A stretch of 64,000 nucleotides of DNA from Atrichornis clamosus (lineage: Eukaryota; Chordata; Aves; Passeriformes; Menuridae): NCBI GenBank assembly GCA_013400975.1, contig WBMZ01011898.1, positions 124,001-188,000 on the forward strand. The letters run 5' to 3'. This document shows, in pieces, positions 25,201 through 35,948 of the stretch (positions are counted from its first letter, which is position 1; the number at the start of each line of letters is the position of its first letter). The translations under genes and the position numbers were made by a program. The notes below the pieces were generated by a model. It was not told where the DNA came from. It saw nothing but the letters and a program-made list of their open reading frames with translations, and searched no databases.

Positions 25201-26218
25201 GTTCAAACAGAGTAGGCGAGGGGTCAGACAGCTGAATAGCAAGGGAAGAGAGGTGCAAACTGATTTGCCATGCCCGGCTTCTGTCAGAGTTTAACCAGAG
25301 GGCACAAAATTATTTAAAATCCTGGTTGACTGTTTCATCTACGCAGTAGCAGATTTGAATTTCACCTCTGAGCTCCTGCATGGGTGTGGAAATGAAGGGC
25401 TGGTGGGACAGGGAAGAAAAACAGGAGCAGGGGAATACAGTCATTCCCTTTCTGCACTGAAATATACAGACTTTCAATATTTTTACAGAAAATTGAATTT
25501 CTGTACCTAATACTGTGTGTGCCTGAAACACAGGGAACTTCATTGGTCAACCAAGTATTCAGTTCATGTCAACTTTGACCAAATTTTACCTAAAAGAAAT
25601 CTTTTCCCATAAAACAAGACATGCTTTGATTATGCTGCTACACCATGAGAACAGTATGCTGTAAGTAAGCTCCCCTAATAAAACTGTAATTCATCTTGTC
25701 TTAGCTGGCTACAAATAATATGTTTTCCATCAGAATAAAACACTGTTAATTGCTTTCTCCTTTTCTTTTTAAATTTATTATTTAAACATAATGTATCTTT
25801 GGGACTTATAGATTGTACTTGTCCTAGTCAGTGGTAGAGCACTGATTTGCTCCATTTAAAAATGCCAGTGGCTTCTTGATCTCCCAAATGAAACCACAAT
25901 AGGGCTGTACTGGTTATGGGGTTTTTCCTGGGTCAAAGAAGAAAAGAGTGTTTCTCTTACAATTTCACTTGGAAAAATGTTTAGCAAATAGTGTTCCATG
26001 TCTCTGCCTCGAAAAACACACTCCTGCTCAGCAAGTAGAAAATCCTGTTCTTTTTTTTCAGTCCCAAGAAGCATCCTGAAATCAGAAGGCAGGAATAAGT
26101 CATTTCCTCCTGATGTAGCGACAGCAGAGATACAGCAAGTCAAGTTTTGATTTCCACAATAAGTGTTTATTGACACCATGTGCTCATGCAGGGACTTCAC
26201 TCACTGCAAATAATTTTA

Positions 26219-26650
26219 CCCACTAGATCAGAGCCCCATCCAGCCTGGCCTGGAACACTTTCAGAGATGGGGCAGCCACAGCTTCTCTGGGTAACCTGTT
26301 ATAGCCTCACCACTCTCACAGTTAATTTCTTTCTAATATCTAATCTAAACTTACTCTCAGTCTGAAGCCATTTGCCCTTGAACTGTCACTTCATGCTCTT
26401 GTAAAAAGTCCCTCTCCATGTTTCCTGTAGGCTCCCTTCAGGTACTGGAAAGCCACAATGAGGTGACTCCAAAGCCCTCTCTTCTCCAGGCTGAACAACG
26501 CCAGTTCTCTCAGCCTTTCCTCACAGGAGATCCCTCTGATCGTCTGGACTCCCCCCAACAGGTCCATGTCCTTCCTGTGCTGAGGACCCCTGGGCTGAAT
26601 GCAGCACTGCAGGTGGGGTCTCACCAGAGCAGGGCAGAGGGGCAATAGGA
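26219..26650 (-). mobile_element. CR1 LINE fragment, internal part without its terminal 3' end
   Basis: Read on the minus strand, this shows the CR1 order GGTGAGACCCCACCTGCAGT, AGGACATGGACCTGTTGG, GAGGAAAGGCTGAGAGAACT, TTCAGCCTGGAGAAGAGA and GGATGGGGCTCTGATCTAGT. It stops just after the CTAGTGGG block, so the last 70 or so bases and the octamer end are missing. There is also an 8-base deletion relative to the usual GCTCTGAGCAACCTG. It is in the same orientation as MYO1B within intron 3. The boundary at the high-coordinate end is approximate. Confidence 0.9.
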
Positions 26651-28569
26651 GTATTCGCACATCCTCACAGCTATTTGTAAGCTGAAGGAAGTTGCCAATC
26701 ACCAGATCTGAAATCTAGGCTCTGTAACAAAAGCTAGAATGCAGCTGCCCACAAGTTTATCAGAGACAACAGTGACAGAACTGCAAATAAAAGTAACTCA
26801 GTTATCTGGAAAACACCTGAAAGGCAATGTCAACACTATGTAATTACATAGTCATGCTGCTACTCTACTCAGAGGTGTTACTGAATGGTTTTTGATTTTG
26901 CAAGCAACTCCTAAATTCTCTTAATGAACCAAGTCGTTTGTTAAGAAGTTAAGAAGCCTTATGCAATTTAATTTCTGCCTCCCAGCTCTCTTTTCCAAAT
27001 AAAGTACCTGTCACAAACCCCTGGGCAAAGCAGGCACTAAAGCTTATCTGAGCTTCTGAGAGCTTGTCAGCTCAGGTGCAACACTGAGCTAACGTGTCCA
27101 TCCAGTCTATTAAATGGCATTTGCTCAAGTTTGTGAATGGGATTTGTGGGTATATGTCCAGAATTATCTTTCTGTGAGTGGTCAAAGCAAGAAATGAAAA
27201 GCCTCCTTCAGAGCGCTGAAACACGAGGCTTCAGTTCAGCCCACGTGGACTATTTCCGGGAACAATCTATTGCATCTCTGTCCTTGGTTGGAATGCTGAT
27301 GCTCAAGGAGGATGTCAACCACACACGTTCGTTTTCATCCTGTGGATACACCCTCACTAAAAATCATCTTGGAGTAATTATGATCAGTTGCAGTTTGAAC
27401 TCCACAAGGTTTAGCAACTAAAAATCATTTCTGCAGTTTGTAAAATGGAAACTGTGTGTACAAGAAAAATGCAGATTTAAACTAATTTACTGAAATGACC
27501 ACAATTAAACTGTCTTTGTAGTTCAGACCTTTGTTTGTAAACCCCAGTCCCAGTTCTCTTATCTATTCAAAACATAAGTAAAAGATTATTCAGTGTGCTA
27601 GACAGTAAATATTAAGACTGTATTTCCTGATTCCTGACATGAAAAAGTTTGTCTTTAATAACCCAAACTACATTAACCATGACGTGCCCAGAGCTGCATA
27701 AAACAAAGCCTTTTGCATAATGGTGCTGATAAAAAGAGACTGAATGGGAAACAATCTGCTGCTCACAGTGGTACAATATCTGAAATTTTACTAGAGTTTC
27801 TTTAAGGCTTTAAACATTAGCCTTGTTTATGCTGTATCTAAAACCATGACAAAGGCTCCTAACAGAGCAGATGGGCATTTTCTGGTGTGTTCTAAATTGC
27901 TTAATGAAAAAAAAAGAAAAAAGACGAAGAAAAAAAGACAACCATTAAACACAATGAGACACTTCCAATGAAAGGACAACAGCTGTTCTTACTTGCAATT
28001 TGAAATCCTAGATCTTAAAGAGATTTAAAAGGCTGCCAGTGCAGGAAAGGTACAAAGGAAATTCTGCTGCATGTACACACACAATACATAAAATGGGATT
28101 TGCCTCCTTTTTGACAGGGTCTCTACCTGTCCTCACTGTTCAGACCACATTTAAGAAGCAAAACATTGTGGTGTCTCCTTTATAAAAAGTACAATTCATT
28201 CTTTTCAGTGTTCAAAAAGTCCCAAAATTCTAATGAAAAGAAAAATGAAGCTTTTGGAACATTCTACTGTATGTGACTATGTGAATTAGTTTTTAAAAAA
28301 TCTCAGCATTTTATGTCCTAAAAATATCAATGGCCTAACATGAATGCTAGACCGAACAATCCCATTCCAGGAAAATGAGAGAAATAGGATCTGGCAAAAA
28401 AGTTAGCATTAGTTTAGACTGCTGAAGCATTTACACACACCTCCAGTAAATATTAAGGCACTTTTTTTTTCTTTATTTCTTAATTATCTTTGGTCTAATA
28501 ATCTAGCCAAGCTCCAGACTTTTCTAGGCTTACAAATAAACACAGACTATAACAAATACACTCACATTC

Positions 28570-28591
28570 AAAAAAAAAAAAAAAAAAAAAA
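28570..28591. repeat. Homopolymer A22 tract
   Basis: An uninterrupted run of 22 A is followed by GGAGAGAGAG. The sequence upstream shows no recognisable retrogene or SINE body, so I treat it as a simple repeat. It is likely length-polymorphic. Confidence 0.9.
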
Positions 28592-28884
28592 GGAGAGAGA
28601 GATCATCACAGATAACTAAAAACATTTGACTCTCCATCCCCAACGTGACTGAAGTCAAATGTGAATTATGTTGTGTACAGGGGTATGAGTAAATATTTGA
28701 AAACAGTTCTGGAAACAAAGTTATTTTGTTGAGGCTCTAAGCCAGCACTTAATTCATGAAGGATGCTTCAAGATTATTTTCCTTTGTACACCATGACAAC
28801 AATTACAGAGTTACAGAAGCATCTGGAACAGATCTCAAGTGTTTCCCTTACAAACTCACTATGCTTCAAAGGTACCCAAAGTCT

Positions 28885-29179
28885 CGCAGTTTTGCAAGTC
28901 TCCTCAGGAAGGCCCCTGGACACGTGAGTGTTGGCCAGGACCACCCAGAGCCCTCCAAACGAGACACTGATGGATGAGCAGGCTGTCCCGGAGCCAGGTG
29001 GGTCCTGCCCAGAGAGGGGGCCTCTGGCAGTGGGACCTCAGGAGCTGTGACTGATAGCACTGCCAGCTGGTACGGCTGTGGACACTCACATGGCTCGTGA
29101 GCCAGCAGAACTGCTGCTTTTGAATAATTTTGTCACGGCAGAATGCGCTGCTGCAGCTTCTGAGAGACCGAGCGACGCG
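28885..29179. other. CpG-rich patch in intron 3
   Basis: Twelve CpGs lie in 295 bases, eight of them between 29073 and 29179 (with a cluster GACCGAGCGACGCGGG). The surrounding intron is AT-rich and CpG-poor. It could be an internal regulatory element or a decayed insertion; no coding homology was recognised on either strand. Confidence 0.3.
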
Positions 29180-31729
29180 GGAGATGAGACCAAAGCAGTC
29201 AGTACTCTCCATCTCCTGGGGTATTTTGGGAGGCAGTTTTGTCTTGATGCTTTTTATATCCCCTGCAGTCTCTATATAATACTCCTTCCTAGCCTAGGAA
29301 GTGTTTAAATGCCACAAGAGCACAGAAATCCACCCTGACTCCCCACAGCCTGTGTGCAAGCAGCTCTGGCAGCCCCACCCCACCTGCGTGATAGCTCCAC
29401 CACTACAGACAGCTCTGTAAGTTCCCGTCTTGGACACCCCATGTCCTGAACGCTGACACAAGAATGGCAGCACCAGTGCCACGCAAAAAGAATTTAAAGA
29501 GCCTTTTCATTTCTTTATTTAGACAGCGCTACTTAGAGGACCGATGGAAAGGCCAATTCCACCAAACTTTGGAATCCAGTCTAAAGGTCACTCCAGACCA
29601 TTCTGAAAAGTAAAATAAAGCACAACATTCATAGATACACAGCTTTTTCAGGCTGTTTATACTTCTTGGGTGTTGGGTGCATTTTTGGAACCTACTTACA
29701 ACGGCACATCCTGCTATAAATCAGTTCCTATATTATTCTGCATTATTAGAAAATTTCATGCAATCTAATAGCAGCAGCAAACAAGCCACTACTGTTCTTG
29801 TCAACAAGGCTATGTCCACCTCTGGAGCTCTGGAGTGAGATGGCTATCCAGACCCACTAAAATAACCCTGCTCAAATTTCAGGAAAAAGCTAAATTTATT
29901 GTTGCAAACTTTGCTTTATACCCTAAGCCTTTAAGCTGGCAAATCAGTTCCAAAATGCTCTTCACAGAATCAGACAGCCATTTCAACACAGCCACATCAC
30001 AACTGCCTTCCTCAAAACACTTGCTTTCTCAGAAGGACTTCAGAGGTCTCCTACCAAGTGTAAAATGTAGGAAACTGCATATTGTGACTGGTGTGAGAGA
30101 ACACTGCAATAGAAGAGGCTCTTCTCAGGTATGAAGTCCTTCTGACTCTTGAAGCAAGTGTGATGCTTCATTCCCTTTCCACCAGTTTGCCTGAAGGACT
30201 TATGTTCATGGACACATATCCAGCACTGCCTCTCTGTAGAGGTTAAGAGAGTAAAAACTCTGACCCCTACCAAAAAAAGACTTCAGTGTTCTCTGTAGGG
30301 CTCTGCTCCCCCTCTTCTTCTTTCAGTTCATTCCTGGCACAGGTTTAACAATTAGGTACTGACAGTTTTCCCTAACTGCTGTTTATGATTTCCAGCAGTC
30401 ATAGAGGTTCCCTCCCCACCTAGCAGTTAATTTTGCTAAGTAACCTCTGAAGTGGCCATCTTCCCTCAGCTATAAATCTCTTCTGAAAGCAGCACTCTGC
30501 TGAGCCACGTGAACAAGTCCAAAGACTAAGTCTCTGAAAAAGTTAGGAATTACAAGGAATAAGAAGAAAATGCCTGTAAAAAGCAGATACTGCAAGGTGA
30601 ACAAAGCCATAGTGGGGTGGTTAAAAAAAACCAAAAAAAACAAACCATCTTAACACTCTGCTACCTATCAGGAAAAGCTTAGTTTTATATATAGGTAAAA
30701 TTATTCCTCACAGCTGGGGCTCTATCATACCATTCAGACAAAAATATTTGCTTTACATCATAGAGGAAAAAGAGTTATTGTAACCTTGGTGTTCCCGAAG
30801 ACATGCAATCCTGGAACAGAAGCAAAAATATAGCTTCTGTATTCACCATTTACATTGGCTCAAAACTTGAAAAGGAAACAGCAAACTGTATCTATTGGCA
30901 GAGTAAATTGCAGATAGCCACAGGAAAATTATTTGTCCCAATAATTATCTACATGATAATAACTGAAATGAGGAACATTAATAAGTTCCTCATTATTGCA
31001 TTTTAACAGGTATCAGGTTGATAGATTTGGGCTTGTATCCCATATAAAGGCAAGCTGGTTTTCTGGAGTTGCCTGCCTAAGTTTAAGTCTCTCTAAACTT
31101 GAAAGCTTTACATGCAAAACTATTCAGAAAACTTCAGAAATGTCTGATTTAAAAGAACTAATAACAATAAAATATATCACAAATCTGCCTAAGTGAAACT
31201 CAATAGATGTCTGATAAAAGCCACCTCCACATTTTTATTGCTGCCCTAGCTATTCATCATAAAAACTTCACTGCATAGCTAAAAAAAAAGCACATTGACT
31301 GAACTCTTATTTGAATGCAAGTATTAACAGTATGGCTGCCACTTTTATTTTGTCCCTCAAAATAATCTGTGATTCTTCTAGAGCCAGCAGATAAGGCATC
31401 TCAAAACAAGAAGGGGAAGAAAAAACCACATGCCACCTTACCTCCCAGGGAGAAAGAGCTGCTGGTAGCCAGGAGATGAGGTTAAAATAGGAAACTCATG
31501 AAAGAACCTCCTCTGCAACCCCTTAATGCAAATCTGTTACTGGTAGGAAAGTGATACAGCCACAACGGTTACAAATATGTGGTACCATCATCTGTTTGAT
31601 TTCCCACTGCATCCACTTCAAAGACGCCAGCAGCTGCCTTTGTCACTGGTGAAAATCAATGTAAAACAGCAAGATAGACAGCTCGGTTTGCTCTCATGAC
31701 TGGGTTACCCACAAGGTAAGAAAAGCAGC

Positions 31730-31770
31730 AATTACATCAACTGAAAGAGTAATTACATCAACTGAGAGAG
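31730..31770. repeat. Two-copy tandem duplication, about 21 bp unit
   Basis: AATTACATCAACTGAAAGAG and AATTACATCAACTGAGAGAG follow each other directly with one mismatch. This is a simple local duplication within intron 3, with no sign of a longer array. Confidence 0.85.
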
Positions 31771-32229
31771 CTGAACAGAAGTGTAAGGACTGCACAAATC
31801 AAGCAGCAAACTGTTTGAACACTGAAATGTCATACTCTGCCCTGCCAAGTCAGAGACAAGTTTGATCCTGTCTTGCAGATAAAGACAAAACCAGCAAGAT
31901 TAACAGAAGGTTAAAATAAAAACAACAGCCCAACAACTAAAAAGCTTGGTAAACTTCCCATTACACCTATGCAAATAGCCACAGACTACGAAAACAAGCA
32001 TTCCAGGAGATCTAGAAAAATAACACTTTTATTTCATGGTGCCACAACAACAGCAGACCAGTAGTGTACTTAGAGAGGAATGAACTATTAAAATAAAACC
32101 ACTTTGATCAAATTTTATCAGGTATAATGCTATCCAAAATCACCTGACCAGAAACTTTCTCCCAGAAATTCAGTTTGGCTGCCCATTCAAAGTGTGACTG
32201 TGGCCCTACTCTAGTTTCCCAAGTTAATT

Positions 32230-32268
32230 AAAAAAAAAAAAAAAACCAACAAAAAACAAAACCAAACC
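32230..32268. repeat. A-rich simple repeat
   Basis: A run of 16 A is followed by A-rich, C-interrupted sequence (CCAACAAAAAACAAAACC). It resembles a decayed poly(A) tail, but no retroposed body is recognisable beside it. Confidence 0.8.
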
Positions 32269-35200
32269 CTGTCCAAGCCCTGCAATTAAGTATTAACTGG
32301 CGTCACTGAAAGCATCAGTCACTCTCACAGACGCTCTTGAGGAAACACAGAGCAGAGGACAAGGTGTTCCCTCCCTCCTCCTTCAGATTAGGGCTAAGAA
32401 AACACCTGAACAGATTTTTCACTCCCATAATTGTATTTTCCCTTCAATGACCATATACAGCAAGAAATCTCCAGGAATGGATTTCCTTCATGTCATTATA
32501 TACTTCTTTTTACTTCTGTTTTTATGTGCTTGACAAGCCTGCTCTTTTACGGGGACAGTTGGCACTCTCCAGCACACCCTCCCTACCCATCACACTGAGA
32601 CACACACATGTACCTCCAACCTAGACAGAAAGTCATACAGAACCACTGGAAAATAACCAAAACAGGGTTTAGGTTCCTCATTCTTCAGGAGCCCGCACAC
32701 AAAGCCATGCCTCTGGGAACACCTCATGGCAGACTGTTCCAGAGATGCTGACACTTAAATCTTGGGATTCCCAAACCTGAAGGTTATCTCCAAAACAACA
32801 GATGCTGGAGAATGTGAGTTATCATGCCAAGGGGTGACAGCACATTTATTTCTGACAGAAGACTTTTGGCGCCATACTGACCTGGCTTCTATAGGAATCT
32901 TAGGGATCTCAAACCAAACCACTGCTTGATGTTTTTTGCCATTAATTGCTTGCATTTTTCTAGTGCCACTAGTGCCAGTGCCAAAATTACATTATTTGTA
33001 CAAAAGAGATGTTGAAACAAGAAACATGCTAAGTCTAATTTTATTTCTATACACACTTTCTAGGTAGCATGCATTAGTTTCCTTCTAAACAGTCAGGAAT
33101 TTTACCTTGCTCAGGAATAAACAGGAGCCAAGTCTTTCCCAAAGCACACCTAAGGGGTGCAGTGGGCTTACCCACAATAAATACTTCTCAAGAGGCCATG
33201 GCTCAACAGAGATTTGCACATCAAAGAAAACTAAGTATGTACATTTCCACAAATCAATATGGGGTTTTTTAACCCCATGGCAGAACAAACACCACAAATC
33301 GCAATTTGTCTCACAGCATCTCTTCATTGAAGTTCCTGAGCAGCTAAAAAACACCACTGTGAAGGTTGCAAGGTCTCCGTGGAAGTGCAGCAACCTCCCG
33401 AGCGGTGCCTGAACCCTGCTTTTAGCAGTGGCCTACTTCTGCCAGAGCAGTCAACCCTAGAACTGCTACAAGCTCCAAGGACGGGATGATGCCAGCTCCA
33501 TCCCAAACCCAGTTCTTAGTCTGTGCTGACCAGCGTGGTAGGCAAGCACCAGGCTTGGCTCCAGCAGGACCACAGGGCCACCCCACAAGCTCAGCTCATG
33601 ATCTATCTACCAGCACTCAAGGACCAGCTCCACATTCCCAGAGTGGACAACCGGACTGGCACGAATCCTTAGGTACAGCACAAGGGGATTACACATTAAA
33701 GGGGATGAAAAGATGCTTAGGCTTGCCAGAGATGGCATAAGGCAGCCTACATAGCACTCATTCTATACACCTACAATACTTTCCAAATATCTCTTAAAGG
33801 ATGGTGAGAAGTTTACCAATTTTAGAGGAGATAAAAGTGACTGTCCTGATTCTGCAATTCCTGTAAGCATCTAGGGACAAGTGGGAAAGGAAGCAAGACC
33901 ACTATAAAGTAAGATCATTTTATATTTCTACAGTTTGAAAAAACTGTACCAGTAAAAGAAACCATAACAAAGACCATTTCCTAATCCTGGATGTTTAAGG
34001 ATATTTTGTCTATTAGCAGGTGTCAGAAGACAAAATTTTCACACAGAAGCAGTACAAAATAAAGAAAATTTGCAGAGAGATCATATCTGTCCAAGACAAA
34101 TTAGACTTACACTTGTCTTGACTTGGGACTCTATCCAAACTTGCAAGGAAAACCTATTACTATCATGTAGTTGAGACCTCCTGACAAAAGTTGAAAGTCA
34201 ATATTTTCTCACTTCAATCTCCTGCTCTTGAAGTGGATTTCTATTGTTTGGGCTCCAGAAGTTCTTGCTGGGAGACAGCAACCTGACCACACAATTATTG
34301 TCATTAGTGATAATTATGTTTATGAAATATTTTCCTACCAATTTAAGACTCTCATAATACACACAAGAATGATTGTTGACCATTTCTGTTCTGGAGAACC
34401 AACTCTCAAGAGAGATGGAAAAATGTGGAGGTCAATATATTACATCGTACTTGATTCAAGGTGTAACCAAGTACACAGTACTGACTTTGAGAATGTCAGA
34501 CAAACTTTAACACATAGATTTTATGTTTAAAATACTCCATCATTTGACAGCAAATTTTATGCAGCTGAACAAAATTAGCAGAGCAGAAAGTTCTTTTAGC
34601 AAGGAACTGTGTCAATTTAGCAAGCAATTGTGCTTGCTAAATAAAACTGCGAAGAAAGAAAACCTGAATATAGCCAGAGTTCAGATCCAAAAGGTCCAAG
34701 AACTACCAGAAGCTTATTTGATCTGATTAATGGGCTGTTTGTAATTCAGCCAATGCATCTGGGAAAGTAATAGATGAAGTGTTGAGGCAAAAAATTAATC
34801 AGAACAAAATACCTTCCAGAACATTTTCTACACATAATTTTCTTTTAAGCGAAAAGCTAACACTGGAGAAAGATGCATAAATGTATGGCTGTATTTAGAC
34901 ACTTATCCAACTGCTGATCACTAAGTCAGACTCCTGAATTTGGGCCTGCCAAATCAGGTGCACCCTCACAACCAGCTGGAAACACTCCTCTCTCCTAGTG
35001 CCATGCTGAGGAGAGGAACAGCTGGCTTGAGCCTCACCACTGTGACATCTGGCAAGATAAACTGATTACTGCAACATACAGACCTTGGAGACCAGGTACC
35101 TCGTTTTCAGCCACACCACCCACGCCTGCAATCACCGTCTTGTCCTATTGTGCCCCGAGCTTAACCATGTACCTTTACTCTCAATATCTCTGACCAATAA

Positions 35201-35392
35201 TTCTGTTATATATTAGCCTTAAAGGCTCTATATTAGTGTTAAAATTTGCATTATGCATTATGCATTTATGGTGCGCTGGCTGTCCCCTTAGAAAGGCTCA
35301 TTTCCACCCAGCACAGAGAAGACCAAGCTTTTATTTTCCTAAAGTTACCATTCAGACATATCCAACATGTTTCTGCATTCATCAGGAGGGGT

Positions 35393-35424
35393 ATTTTTCT
35401 TTTTTTTTTCTTTTTTTTTTTTTT
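35393..35424. repeat. T-rich homopolymer tract in intron 3 near exon 3
   Basis: The tract consists of runs of 5, 10 and 14 T separated by single C (C at 35399 and 35410). In the gene's direction it is an A-rich tract about 0.4 kb downstream of the exon 3 donor. It is a simple repeat. Confidence 0.88.
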
Positions 35425-35832
35425 GGCCTTGCATAAAGATAAATTAAGAGTTTCAGATATCAAAAGTAACACTACATTAGTGAAACATATTTAACACCTC
35501 GAGGCTTGCACAAGGCAGTCTGGGCTTTGAAAGAAACATTTCAGTGAAAACAGACTGCTTACTTTACAGTGCAGCAATCATGGTTACTGCTAACAATTAG
35601 GGGGAAGTGTTCTGAAATGCACATACCAGGACCTAAGTGCTTGAAAGAGAAAGAGTAACTCATTTTGACTTCACTTTAAAATACAGATGAGCTAATAAAA
35701 ATTCATTTTGGGGGAGTGGTGGTGTGATTTTCCTTTTGCTTGCTTCAATCGACAGATCTTTTGAGGAGAGAGACAGCTGGTACCATCTGTTCCAGGACAG
35801 AACGAAAACTAAAATTTCTTTGTTTTACTTAC

Positions 35833-35948
35833 ATGTGAGGACTGAGCTCATAAAAGTTTCGATTTCTGTATTCTTCCACCTTCTCTGGAGTATAAATGGG
35901 TAGAGATTTATAGGGGTTTATTGAAATCACCACACTGCCAATGTATGT
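35833..35948 (-). CDS. MYO1B: MYO1B exon 3: motor domain residues 46-83 plus two bases of codon 84
   Basis: The exon is 116 bases long. The acceptor reads CTTCAACAG, then ACA TAC ATT GGC (TYIG); the donor is GTAAGT at 35832, in phase 2 after CAC AT. It encodes TYIGSVVISINPYKSLPIYT followed by a stretch ending NRNFYELSPH. This is the start of the myosin motor core. The NPY at residues 56-58 and the tyrosine at 64 form the purine-binding loop that contacts the adenine of ATP. Compared with mammalian MYO1B as I recall it, the differences are conservative (V/I, R/K, S/T). The next exon is 18.2 kb downstream, and the split codon 84 (AT|C, Ile) restores the expected [12 protein letters not shown]. 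Confidence 0.96.

Larger units (their letters stand above)
17628..35832 (-). other. MYO1B: MYO1B intron 3 (18.2 kb)
   Basis: This is the largest complete intron in the window, from donor GTAAGT (35832) to acceptor TCTGCAG (17628), phase 2. It holds a CR1 fragment at 26219-26650, a T-rich tract at 35393-35424 and an A-rich tract at 32230-32268. It also holds an A22 run at 28570-28591, a short tandem duplication at 31730-31770 and a CpG-dense patch at 28885-29179. GC-richer stretches occur near 24000-24300 and 33400-33740 without recognisable content. No exon of another gene was seen. Confidence 0.9.

Noticed and set aside
26391..26702. Minus-strand open frame of 103 codons.
   Set aside because: It lies almost entirely inside the CR1 fragment and is read from its 3' region, not a host gene.
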